Of a stretch of DNA of 64,000 bases, positions 8,276 through 16,111 are shown one piece after another; the stretch's first letter is position 1; the number at the start of each line of letters is the position of its first letter. Where the stretch lies: assembly GCF_000826655.1 (NCBI RefSeq), contig NZ_JXJO01000022.1:124001-188000 (forward strand), written 5' to 3'. Under the pieces are notes generated by a model that saw only the letters and a list, made by a program, of their open reading frames with translations, searched no databases and was not told the DNA's origin. Both the position numbers and the translations under genes were made by a program. This DNA comes from Psychroserpens damuponensis. Lineage in GTDB: Bacteria; Bacteroidota; Bacteroidia; Flavobacteriales; Flavobacteriaceae.

Positions 8276-9181
8276 TTAATTTCTTCGTCCGCCTCCTCGG
8301 CCACCTCGACCACCATACATCTCTCTCATTTCTTCAATCTTATCTTTCATGATTTGGTTGTATTCTGAACGCGTAACGACATCCCCTTTTTCAGGTCTAT
8401 CAATAGTTTCTTTATCTTGAGGGTTCATAACTATTTTAGTACATAAAATCACAGTCTTATCTGCAGTAACTTCTAGAATTAATCCTGGAAGCCCTTGATA
8501 TTCACCTGGACCTGTGCTCACTGGTATTTGAGGCGTATACCAAGCAGTAACAATTACAAATTTTGGAACTTCTACACTATCAAAAATATTACTTGAATCA
8601 TTTTTTGTGGTATCTGCAGTGTCTTGGCCTTCCTTTTTTTCATCATTACCTCTACCTCCTCTACGACGCATACTCATAAAATCCATTTCATCAACCGGTT
8701 TTGTAGTTGTTGCTTTAAAACAAGTATATTGCCCAATTTGTTTGGTTTCACTTCCTAGTTTCCATTCTAATTGTGGTAGAGAATCTTTTACCAGAAACTG
8801 CTTTCCGAAGAATTCTTGTTCTTGTAAAATCAATGATTCTTTTATGTTTTTATATTGAGAGCCACCAGTAAAACTGCTCATCATACCACCAAAACGACCT
8901 CCACCTCCAGCACCTGGAGCTTCTAATTTTTCTTCTTCTTTGTATGTAGATTCACTAGTATTAAAATTAAGCACATAGGTTTTTTCTAACATACTTTTCA
9001 TACGATCTGCTATTTGCTTTTTTCGTTGCTCGCTCATATCACCTCCACCAAAGCCACTCATATCTAGAGTTGTTTTAGTTTGATAAATGGCTTGCCCTTG
9101 AAAATCTGCCTGAGCATTAAGGTTTAGTGATACTAATATCATAAACGCAATACTGCTTAATTTGATAGTAAAATTTTTCAT
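8276..9181 (-). CDS. GLPGLI family exported protein (paralogue 2)
   Basis: A 301-residue exported protein with a signal peptide ending LNLNAQA. It shares with paralogue 1 the DFQGQAIYQTK start, EKTYVLNFN, GKQFLVKDSL, the two cysteines (YTCFKAT and VILCTK), WYTPQIPVSTGP and GLPGLILEV. It differs by a Gly-rich insertion around residues 85-105, an Arg/Gly and acidic low-complexity insertion around residues 170-195, and a C-terminal tail made almost only of Gly and Arg. It lies directly upstream of the barrel gene on the minus strand. The tail resembles RGG-type sequences, which is unusual for a periplasmic or surface protein. Function unknown. Confidence 0.9.
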   Translation of the reverse strand: MKNFTIKLSSIAFMILVSLNLNAQADFQGQAIYQTKTTLDMSGFGGGDMSEQRKKQIADRMKSMLEKTYVLNFNTSESTYKEEEKLEAPGAGGGGRFGGMMSSFTGGSQYKNIKESLILQEQEFFGKQFLVKDSLPQLEWKLGSETKQIGQYTCFKATTTKPVDEMDFMSMRRRGGRGNDEKKEGQDTADTTKNDSSNIFDSVEVPKFVIVTAWYTPQIPVSTGPGEYQGLPGLILEVTADKTVILCTKIVMNPQDKETIDRPEKGDVVTRSEYNQIMKDKIEEMREMYGGRGGRGGGRRN

Positions 9182-9295
9182 TATTTTGAAGTCTTAGTCT
9201 TTAATAAAGGTTAAAATTATTCCTTTCTATTCTAGATTAGACTTGTAAACAGGCAAATAGTTAAATTGTTAAAGGTTAAAATTTTCTTAAAAAAA

Positions 9296-10144
9296 CTAAC
9301 CTCCAATTCTTATCTCAATACTTTCTCCATCGTCTCTGTCACTAGGTCTAAAACGCTCTTGCATTTCATTTAATTTCTTTTCCATAATAGCTTTAAATTC
9401 TTTTTGAGTCACCTTTTTCCCTTTTGATGGCTCAATAATTTCGTTAGATTTTTTAGGGTTTATAACAATCTTACTACAAATAATAGTTTGACTACCATCA
9501 TTAGTTTCAAGAATTAAACCAGGAAGTCCGTGATAATTTGCAGGACCAGCACTTACAGAAATTTGAGGTGTATACCAAGCGGTAATGGTAATGGTTTTCA
9601 TTTTTGGTTTAGCGTTTTCATCTTCACTTAAATCTTCGTCTTCATTAAAACTAATACTATTTTCTATAATTTCTATTTCTTTGGTCGTTGTAGCTTTAAA
9701 GCATGTATATTCTCCTATATTTTTAGTTTCAGACTCTAAAGTCCATTCATATTCTTTTAAATTATCTTCAATTAAAAAGAGTTTACCAAATGTTTCTTTT
9801 TGAAAGGTTTTCTTTTTCTCTTTGAGGTTTTTATATAAAATATCTGAGCCTCCTTTACCTATCATGATCATTTCCATGCCTTGCGGATTTGGAGCTCCAA
9901 GAGATTCTTCTTCCTTATATATAGTTTCCTCTTTATTAAATGTGAGAATATGTGTTTTTTCAAATTGCTTTTTCAACATTTCCATCATTTGCTGCTGCAT
10001 TCCTGTATTTATTTGTGTGCTATCTAACTTCACGTCTATTTGTTGTTTAGACTTATAGGTTGCTTCACCAATAAACTCTTGAGCATTTACTTTTCCGCAG
10101 AAAAATAGAGTCAATATAATAATTGATTTTACGATTATTTTCAT
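9296..10144 (-). CDS. GLPGLI family exported protein (paralogue 3)
   Basis: A 282-residue exported protein with a signal peptide ending KVNAQ. Family features are FIGEATYKSK, EKTHILTFN, GKLFLIEDNL, the two conserved cysteines (YTCFKAT and IICSKI), WYTPQISVSAGP and GLPGLILET. An acidic insertion sits at ~175-190, where paralogue 2 has its Arg/Gly insertion. The C-terminus is charged (RPSDRDDGE) rather than Gly/Arg repeats. The gene starts 28 bp after the small exported-protein gene, so the two are one operon driven by the promoter opposite the two-component genes. Confidence 0.9.
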   Translation of the reverse strand: MKIIVKSIIILTLFFCGKVNAQEFIGEATYKSKQQIDVKLDSTQINTGMQQQMMEMLKKQFEKTHILTFNKEETIYKEEESLGAPNPQGMEMIMIGKGGSDILYKNLKEKKKTFQKETFGKLFLIEDNLKEYEWTLESETKNIGEYTCFKATTTKEIEIIENSISFNEDEDLSEDENAKPKMKTITITAWYTPQISVSAGPANYHGLPGLILETNDGSQTIICSKIVINPKKSNEIIEPSKGKKVTQKEFKAIMEKKLNEMQERFRPSDRDDGESIEIRIGG

Positions 10145-10172
10145 CTTACTAGTTTTAATTTATGATTAAAGG

Positions 10173-10544
10173 TTACTCTTTATTGTCATAATATTTGATG
10201 GCTGATTTTCTAATTTTTTTAATGCTTTTTAAAAAGCCTTTTGGATCATTAGAATTTCCTTTTACGCGATATGTTAATGTGCTTTTGGTTCCGTTAGACT
10301 TGTTATCTCCTGTGCAAATAATTTCAAATGAGACCTGTTCATTATTTTCAACTTCATTTAAAATGTTTTTGATGTCTTTCATCTTAAAAGTTTCTTCTAC
10401 TTCTTTAGCAGAATCTACTGTTACAGAAACACTCAAGTTTGTTATCTTGGCATTTTGAGTTGTGACTTGTGCTTCTAAATTTTGAGCTTGACTAAAATTA
10501 ACTGTTGCTATTAAAAGTCCTAAAAATGTAAATACTGTTTTCAT
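10173..10544 (-). CDS. Small exported protein, first gene of the GLPGLI operon
   Basis: A 123-residue protein with a signal peptide ending SQAQ. The mature ~103 residues alternate beta strands (TNLSVSVTVDS, SFEIICTG, STLTYRVKG) with a Lys-rich C-terminal helix. I do not recognise the family. It is the promoter-proximal gene on the minus strand, divergent from the histidine kinase, with a perfect TAnnTTTG element and three phased GTTAAC repeats upstream. Position suggests a co-regulated envelope component or a ligand or stress reporter for the kinase, but this is inference. Confidence 0.75.
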   Translation of the reverse strand: MKTVFTFLGLLIATVNFSQAQNLEAQVTTQNAKITNLSVSVTVDSAKEVEETFKMKDIKNILNEVENNEQVSFEIICTGDNKSNGTKSTLTYRVKGNSNDPKGFLKSIKKIRKSAIKYYDNKE

Positions 10545-10574
10545 GATAATTGTTTTTTTATGATTAATACACTA

Positions 10575-10582
10575 CAAATGTA
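10575..10582 (-). promoter_or_regulatory. -7 element for the small exported protein/GLPGLI operon
   Basis: The minus strand reads TACATTTG, an exact TAnnTTTG match, 31 bp before the start codon. No TTG lies at the usual distance upstream. The GTTAAC repeats start 23 bp upstream of it, the placement expected for an activator-dependent promoter. Confidence 0.6.
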
Positions 10583-10604
10583 ATTACGACTTAAAAAGAT
10601 CTTA

Positions 10605-10630
10605 GTTAACCATTGTTAACGTGTGTTAAC
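10605..10630. promoter_or_regulatory. Three GTTAAC repeats at 10-bp spacing: probable response-regulator operator
   Basis: GTTAAC starts at 10605, 10615 and 10625, exactly one helical turn apart. OmpR/PhoB-type regulators typically bind such face-of-helix direct repeats. The array sits between divergent promoters, at about -37 to -62 for the minus-strand operon if its start lies near 10568. The adjacent OmpR-type regulator at 12225-12902 is the obvious candidate binder. Binding is inferred. Confidence 0.65.
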
Positions 10631-10657
10631 CGATTAGTTTTTAAAGGTTTTAACATT

Positions 10658-10665
10658 TACTTTTG
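10658..10665 (+). promoter_or_regulatory. -7 element for the histidine kinase gene
   Basis: TACTTTTG matches TAnnTTTG exactly, but ends only 4 bp before the ATG. If used, the mRNA would be leaderless or nearly so. No TTG lies at the normal distance. Confidence 0.4.
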
Positions 10666-10669
10666 AAAT

Positions 10670-12232
10670 ATGAATGATTCAAAATACAGATACATATTAT
10701 ATATTATCGTCATTGTAATTCTTTCTACAATTGGAATACAAGCCTATTGGAATTACAAGAATTATTTATCTAACAAACAACAGCTCATCAACGATGTGCA
10801 AACAAGTTTAGATAAAGCAGTAGATGATTATTATGCTAACTTAGCAGAAAATAGTACGATTGGTTTTAGCCTTAAAGGCATGAGTCAAAAAGATTTTATT
10901 AAAAACGGTAGATTTGACAGTATTATATCGTCTATTAGCGAGTCTGATACTGATGGATTTGGAAGTATTGATTCTATTAATCCTAATTTATTAGACGGTG
11001 TTTCTATAGTAAAAGGACCAAAAGCAGATTCTATAATTAATCAAATGCAACTTGAAGGGATTGTTAAATTTCAGGAATCTGACTCCAATATTATTAAACA
11101 TATACAAATTGACTCTTTGTCAAAACAATCTAAAAATGAGCATTTAGAATTTTCTGAAGCCGATTTAAAAACCTTTACTTCAAAAATTATTATATCAATG
11201 ACTACAGATTCTTTATCACTTAGAGGTATTGACACTTTGGTACAAAAAGAACTTCTAAGAAAAGATATTGGCATCAATTATACGATTAAATATAAAGACC
11301 CTTCTACAGATATTGATTATTATAATGCGACAGAAAAGGATATAGAATTTATAGATTCTATACAACTAACATCGTTTTTGAGTACAACTTCTAAGTCTGC
11401 ATTATTACCTAAAAAAAGTGAACTGAGTTTATTATTTAATAATGTCTCTAGTGATGTGCTTAAACGCATTGTTTGGGGCATCACCATTTCTACATTATTG
11501 GTTCTAGCTGTTATAAGTTGTTTGTTTTACCTTTTACAAATTATAAAACGTCAAAAACAACTAGCAGAAGTTAAGAATGACCTCATTAGTAATATAACAC
11601 ATGAATTCAAAACACCTATTGCCACTATTGGTGTGGCGCTAGAGAGTCTTCAAAGTTTTAATATGATTGATGACGAGACTAAAAGAAAAACCTATTTAAA
11701 TATGTCTCGCTCACAATTATCTAAGCTAAATACAATGGTTGAGAAATTGCTAGAAACGGCAACTTTAAATAGTGATAATTTAGAGCTCAATTTTGATACT
11801 TATAATATTTCCGAAGTGATAACAACACTAGTTGAGAAACATAAATTTAACGACAACTCTAAAACTATAATCACGACTATTGAAGACGCAGTTTTTGCGC
11901 ATGTAGATGTGTTCCATTTTGAAAATGCCATCAATAATATGATCGACAATGCCTTTAAATATGGAGGTGACACTATTTATGTTAACTTAAAAAAGAACAT
12001 TCAAACTATTGATATTTCAATTGCCGATAATGGATCATCGCTAACAAAAGCAGATAAAGTGCGTGTCTTCGAGAAATTTTATCGGGTCCCAAAAGGCAAT
12101 ACACACGACGTTAAAGGTTTTGGAATTGGATTGTATTATACCAATGAAATCATTAAAAAACATAAGGGATCTATTCAATTAGACCTAAAATCAGAATTAA
12201 CAACGTTTAAAATCCAATTGCCAAATGTCTAA
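10670..12232 (+). CDS. Membrane sensor histidine kinase
   Basis: A 520-residue two-component sensor. Transmembrane helix 1 (~8-26), a ~235-residue periplasmic sensing region, and transmembrane helix 2 (~267-289) precede a HisKA domain with phospho-acceptor His311 in ITHEFKTP. The ATPase domain shows the N box (NNMIDNAFKYGG), G1 (IADNG) and G2 (GFGIGLYYT). No HAMP domain is evident between TM2 and HisKA. The gene overlaps the response-regulator gene by 8 bp, so the pair is translationally coupled. Divergence from the GLPGLI operon, with shared phased repeats, suggests that it senses an envelope signal and controls those genes. Confidence 0.93.
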   Translation: MNDSKYRYILYIIVIVILSTIGIQAYWNYKNYLSNKQQLINDVQTSLDKAVDDYYANLAENSTIGFSLKGMSQKDFIKNGRFDSIISSISESDTDGFGSIDSINPNLLDGVSIVKGPKADSIINQMQLEGIVKFQESDSNIIKHIQIDSLSKQSKNEHLEFSEADLKTFTSKIIISMTTDSLSLRGIDTLVQKELLRKDIGINYTIKYKDPSTDIDYYNATEKDIEFIDSIQLTSFLSTTSKSALLPKKSELSLLFNNVSSDVLKRIVWGITISTLLVLAVISCLFYLLQIIKRQKQLAEVKNDLISNITHEFKTPIATIGVALESLQSFNMIDDETKRKTYLNMSRSQLSKLNTMVEKLLETATLNSDNLELNFDTYNISEVITTLVEKHKFNDNSKTIITTIEDAVFAHVDVFHFENAINNMIDNAFKYGGDTIYVNLKKNIQTIDISIADNGSSLTKADKVRVFEKFYRVPKGNTHDVKGFGIGLYYTNEIIKKHKGSIQLDLKSELTTFKIQLPNV

Positions 12233-12902
12233 AATCACAATTTTACTTGCCGAAGACGAGCCAGCATTAGGACAAATCATTAAAGAAAGTTTAGAAACTA
12301 GAGATTTTAATGTGCTATTATGCAAAAATGGACATATTGCTATGGATGTATATCACAACGCATCACCAGAAATTTTAGTGCTTGATGTGATGATGCCTAA
12401 AAAAGATGGATTTACACTTGCTAAAGAAATTAGAGCGATTGATGATGCTATTCCTATCATTTTTTTAACAGCAAAATCGCAAACCAAAGACGTTGTTGAA
12501 GGCTTTAATATTGGTGGTAATGACTATCTCAAAAAACCATTTAGTATGGAGGAGTTAATTGTTAGAATTCATAATTTATTGCAACGCACTTCGATTCAAA
12601 AAACTTCGGAAATATTAAAAATTGGACAGTATTCATTTGATTTCCCAAAACAAATACTACATTTTAATGAGCATAAACAGCAACTTACACATAGAGAGTC
12701 TCATTTATTATTTCACTTAGTTCAAAACAAAAATAAAGTACTTGACCGTTCACTAATACTCAATAAACTTTGGGGAACCGATGATTTTTTCACAGCACGA
12801 AGCATGGATGTGTTTATAACAAAACTACGCAAGAAGCTTAAAAAAGATGAAAGCATTCAAATTATAAATGTTCGTGGCTTTGGTTATAAACTCGTATTTT
12901 AA
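12225..12902 (+). CDS. OmpR/PhoB-type response regulator
   Basis: A 225-residue regulator. The receiver domain (~1-120) has the acidic pair Glu10-Asp11, phospho-acceptor Asp54 in LVLDVMMP, the conserved Thr in FLTAKS and the Lys in YLKKPF. The C-terminal ~100 residues form a winged helix ending with the family pattern RSMDVFITKLRKKL...IINVRGFGYKL. Its likely partner is the overlapping upstream kinase. The GTTAAC triplet at 10605-10630 is the probable operator. Confidence 0.94.
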   Translation: MSKITILLAEDEPALGQIIKESLETRDFNVLLCKNGHIAMDVYHNASPEILVLDVMMPKKDGFTLAKEIRAIDDAIPIIFLTAKSQTKDVVEGFNIGGNDYLKKPFSMEELIVRIHNLLQRTSIQKTSEILKIGQYSFDFPKQILHFNEHKQQLTHRESHLLFHLVQNKNKVLDRSLILNKLWGTDDFFTARSMDVFITKLRKKLKKDESIQIINVRGFGYKLVF

Positions 12903-12986
12903 ATCAAAAACAAACAATCTATATAGACAAATGTAGTTATCTAATTACTGGTTCAATTTTTGTATTTTTCAGTTCTTAAAATAACT

Positions 12987-13769
12987 ATGACTTTAATTAG
13001 ATACATTTTTTTAATTTTCACTTCAATGGTTACTGCTCAATCTCAAATTGAGTTAACACCTTTAAAAGCCTCTATGTTAGAAGCAGATCAAATTATTGCT
13101 GTAGATAATTTTGAGACTATATATTACATCAAAGGCAATATTTTGTATAAAAAATCTATAGACCAACCCACAATCAACTATAGTAATGTGCAGTTAGGAT
13201 TTCCTACAACAGTCAACACTTTTAATCCATTAAAAATAAATGTATTTTATCAAGATTTTAATACAGTAATCATACTAGATAACCGTTTAGCCGAAATCTT
13301 CAAAATCGATTTCAACACCAAACAACCTTATAAAAACGTTTCTCATATCGCCACAGGTTATGACAACACACTATGGATTTTTAATCAAGACTTACAACAA
13401 TTAGAACTTTACGACTATAAAACGGATAAAGTAAGAGCCACAACGCTACCCATTCAATCTCGTGTGATACAGTTAACCAGTGATTATAATTATTGCTGGA
13501 TGCTTACTGAAAATTTCCTGTATCAATATACTTACTTCGGAAGTTTAATCGCTAAACTCCCAAACAAAGGCTACACATCATTTGCTGTAGATAATGAAAA
13601 TATTATTTTAAAAACAGCAACTGAATTCTTCTACAAATCGAAAAAAGACGAAAATATTAGCACTATAGAAATGCCCAAATTGTTAATAAATCAGTTTTTA
13701 CTAACCAATGAAACCTTGTATATTTACGATTCTGAAAAACTTCAAACATACCAACTAAAAATCAATTAA
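12987..13769 (+). CDS. Exported beta-propeller-like protein
   Basis: A 260-residue protein starting at the ATG at 12987. The possible upstream start at 12960 only adds residues before the signal peptide. The signal peptide ends near Thr-Ala-Gln. The mature part consists of repeated strand blocks with aromatic residues (TIYYIKGNILYKKS, TGYDNTLWIFNQDL, NYCWMLTENFLYQY), which look like propeller blades. Similar flavobacterial genes sit directly before deoxynucleoside kinase genes, as here with a 2-bp gap. No enzymatic residue is evident. Function unknown. Confidence 0.75.
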   Translation: MTLIRYIFLIFTSMVTAQSQIELTPLKASMLEADQIIAVDNFETIYYIKGNILYKKSIDQPTINYSNVQLGFPTTVNTFNPLKINVFYQDFNTVIILDNRLAEIFKIDFNTKQPYKNVSHIATGYDNTLWIFNQDLQQLELYDYKTDKVRATTLPIQSRVIQLTSDYNYCWMLTENFLYQYTYFGSLIAKLPNKGYTSFAVDNENIILKTATEFFYKSKKDENISTIEMPKLLINQFLLTNETLYIYDSEKLQTYQLKIN

Positions 13770-13771
13770 AT

Positions 13772-14386
13772 ATGCACGTTGCAGTCGCAGGAAATATTGG
13801 TGCAGGTAAAACTACACTTACTAAATTACTAGCTAAACACTACAAATGGGAACCACAATTAGAAGATGTGGTTGACAATCCTTATTTAGATGATTTTTAC
13901 AATCAAATGGAACGTTGGAGTTTTAATCTACAAGTTTATTTTTTAAATAGTAGATTTCGTCAAGTATCACAAATTCGTGAAAGTGGTAAAGACATTATAC
14001 AAGATAGAACCATTTATGAAGATGCTCACATTTTTGCTCCCAATCTTCATGCTATGGGTTTAATGACCAATCGTGATTTTGAAAACTACCGTTCATTATT
14101 TGATTTGATGGAAGGGTTTGTAGAAGGTCCAGATTTGTTAATTTATTTACGTAGCTCCATTCAAAACTTAGTAGCACAAATTCACAAACGTGGTCGCGAT
14201 TATGAAAACACCATAAGTATCGATTATTTAAGCAGATTAAATGAACGTTATGAAGCTTGGATTCATGGTTACAATAAAGGTAATTTATTAATTATTGATG
14301 TAGATCCTCTTGATTTTGTTGCTAATCCAGAAGATCTTGGAGGCATCATTAATAAGATTGATGCTCATATTAACGGCTTGTTTTAA
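13772..14386 (+). CDS. Deoxynucleoside kinase
   Basis: A 204-residue P-loop kinase that phosphorylates deoxynucleosides to monophosphates in the salvage pathway. Visible motifs are the Walker A loop AGNIGAGKTTL (~6-16), the catalytic Glu region (LEDVVDNPYLDDFY), the DRTIYEDAHIF segment and the lid KRGRDYE. Length is normal for the bacterial dNK family (deoxyadenosine/deoxyguanosine kinase type). Substrate choice cannot be read from the sequence. It is coupled to the upstream exported-protein gene. A second copy of this domain occurs fused to FolK at 45865-47001. Confidence 0.93.
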   Translation: MHVAVAGNIGAGKTTLTKLLAKHYKWEPQLEDVVDNPYLDDFYNQMERWSFNLQVYFLNSRFRQVSQIRESGKDIIQDRTIYEDAHIFAPNLHAMGLMTNRDFENYRSLFDLMEGFVEGPDLLIYLRSSIQNLVAQIHKRGRDYENTISIDYLSRLNERYEAWIHGYNKGNLLIIDVDPLDFVANPEDLGGIINKIDAHINGLF

Positions 14387-14414
14387 TTACGCTCAGCTAT
14401 TAAATAGTTCTGTT

Positions 14415-15413
14415 TTATTTAATGAACCCGTTTTGTTTAGCATGCTCAATGGCCTGAACACTACTATCCACTAATAAAACTGGTATTTGGTTATAATCTT
14501 CAAATAAAGCTTTAACACGTTCCATTTTCTTTTTATGTGTAACGCTTCGTAAATATATAGCGGCAATTTGCTCAGGAAACTCATGCGCCACATCGATATA
14601 AATATCAGCATCGTGTTCACCACTGTCACCTATTAAAATGAATTGTAACTGAGGATAAGTCTTTAAAATATTTACAATTTCTTTATGCTTTTGTGGTCGA
14701 TCTCCTGTTTTCTTTTTAAAAATATCTTTAAAACTACGCAGCAAAATAGGCCCTTTAGGAAACGCGTGCTGCTTTAAAAAGAATTCGAGATAACGATATA
14801 AATTCCAAGGGCTATGGCTTACATAAAAAATAGGATTAGCATGATTACCAGTAACGCCTCTATGCAGCATATTATAAAATTCTGCAGCGCCTTCTAACGG
14901 AATTCTACTAGCAGCACTTTTAAAAAGACTATTAATTAAAACTTTCCATTTTAGTGTAGACACAACTCCTGTATGCAGTATAGTATCATCAATATCGCTA
15001 ATAACACCAAATTGTGCACGTTCTGAAGGAATTAATAATTCTCCAGGAAACCTATTTGAATTTTGAATACTTCTCTTAATATTGACATCATTATATGCCA
15101 TTTCAAAATTAAGCCAACCTTCATCATTGACTAAAGCTCCTAAATCATCTAACCGTTCGTCAATTTTAAAATAGCCATGATCATCAGTACTCGTATTTAA
15201 AATTGTTCCGTTTGGTAGAGTTATTTTAAGTTCGGTATGTTTAATCTCATCGGTTTCAAAGCGTCTCCAAGAATTAAGTAACAATCCAAACAAACCCTTT
15301 TGCTCGAGATTGATTGTTTCATCTTCCAACGCACGTCCACGCATGTAAAAATGAGTATTTGTACCATAACTTTGAAAGGTAATAATTTGTAAAGGGTCTT
15401 TTTTGAACACCAA
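14415..15413 (-). CDS. App1-like phosphatase domain protein (DUF2183)
   Basis: A 332-residue protein. The N-terminal ~120 residues form a beta-rich domain. The C-terminal domain carries the haloacid-dehalogenase-type motif ISDIDDTILHTG (DxDxT), then FYVSHSPWN and LIGDSGEHD, the layout of the App1/DUF2183 family that includes yeast phosphatidate phosphatase App1. The bacterial substrate is not established. No signal peptide, so probably cytoplasmic. It converges with the deoxynucleoside kinase gene. Confidence 0.85.
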   Translation of the reverse strand: MVFKKDPLQIITFQSYGTNTHFYMRGRALEDETINLEQKGLFGLLLNSWRRFETDEIKHTELKITLPNGTILNTSTDDHGYFKIDERLDDLGALVNDEGWLNFEMAYNDVNIKRSIQNSNRFPGELLIPSERAQFGVISDIDDTILHTGVVSTLKWKVLINSLFKSAASRIPLEGAAEFYNMLHRGVTGNHANPIFYVSHSPWNLYRYLEFFLKQHAFPKGPILLRSFKDIFKKKTGDRPQKHKEIVNILKTYPQLQFILIGDSGEHDADIYIDVAHEFPEQIAAIYLRSVTHKKKMERVKALFEDYNQIPVLLVDSSVQAIEHAKQNGFIK

Positions 15414-15461
15414 CTTGATAAATTAGATGATGAAGATACTAAAATCTTAAAAAATAAAATC

Positions 15462-15983
15462 TTAAATATGGCTGTAATTCATTTCCACATAGATAAGCTC
15501 TTCAATATCAGATTTAATTTTAGAGAGCAACGTCATAAGTTTACCATGATTGGTTTTTAATACACGTAATGATTGTTGTAGTTTATCTTTTCCGCAGGTA
15601 TCTATATTAAGTTCACATAAAGCGATATCGTGTTCTAGATATCCAACTTTGTGATCTAACTCATAAATTTTAGCAACTACAGTTTGAAACTCGGTTTTAT
15701 AGCCTGAAATTTGACTCATACAGTTTGGTAATGCTGTTTTTAAATCGTCTAAAAACTGTTCAAATTTGAGATTAACTCTAGAATGTGCACAGCCCAAACG
15801 TTTATTTCTAAGGGATTGTTTACAAAGATTTACACGATTAAAAACAAGCGTATCATCAAATATGTTGCCAATAGGGTGACCAGAACCATCTACAGCAACT
15901 TTTTCATGAAGCATTTGACATTGTACAACCTCAAAATCGTGAAGTCTTTTTAGTAATTCGGAAATGTGCTTAGCTGTATCCAT
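15462..15983 (-). CDS. Unrecognised cytoplasmic alpha-helical protein
   Basis: A 173-residue protein predicted to be largely helical, with heptad-like Leu spacing over ~90-165. It has seven cysteines, three of them in the first half (VVQCQML, NLCKQSL, RLGCAHS), without a clear zinc-finger spacing. No signal peptide or membrane segment. It lies between App1 and hppA on the same strand, separated from hppA by a terminator. I cannot assign a family. Confidence 0.7.
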   Translation of the reverse strand: MDTAKHISELLKRLHDFEVVQCQMLHEKVAVDGSGHPIGNIFDDTLVFNRVNLCKQSLRNKRLGCAHSRVNLKFEQFLDDLKTALPNCMSQISGYKTEFQTVVAKIYELDHKVGYLEHDIALCELNIDTCGKDKLQQSLRVLKTNHGKLMTLLSKIKSDIEELIYVEMNYSHI

Positions 15984-16047
15984 TTGGCCTTAAAATTAAA
16001 TAATTTTAAACACCTATAAACCCGCAAAAACACCTGAATATTAAGCA

Positions 16048-16076
16048 TAAAAGAGCCACGATAAACGTGGCTCATT
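16048..16076 (-). terminator. Terminator after hppA
   Basis: Eight-base-pair GC-rich stem GAGCCACG/CGTGGCTC with a five-base loop. On the minus strand it is followed by a T run. It serves the membrane pyrophosphatase gene. Confidence 0.75.
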
Positions 16077-16100
16077 AAATAAATAAATAAATAAATAAAT
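16077..16100. repeat. AAAT tetranucleotide microsatellite
   Basis: Six uninterrupted AAAT units between the hppA stop codon and its terminator. In the 3' untranslated region it should not affect coding, but its length may vary between strains. Confidence 0.9.
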
Positions 16101-16111
16101 ATAAATTAGGG

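Noticed and set aside
9260-9280. GTTAAA triplet upstream of GLPGLI gene 2 as a second regulator site
   Set aside because: The spacing is 8 and 7 bp and the bases differ from GTTAAC, so helical phasing is not kept in this AT-rich stretch.
16077-16100. AAAT repeats as a phase-variation switch
   Set aside because: They lie after the hppA stop codon and before its terminator, so slippage would not change a protein or a promoter.
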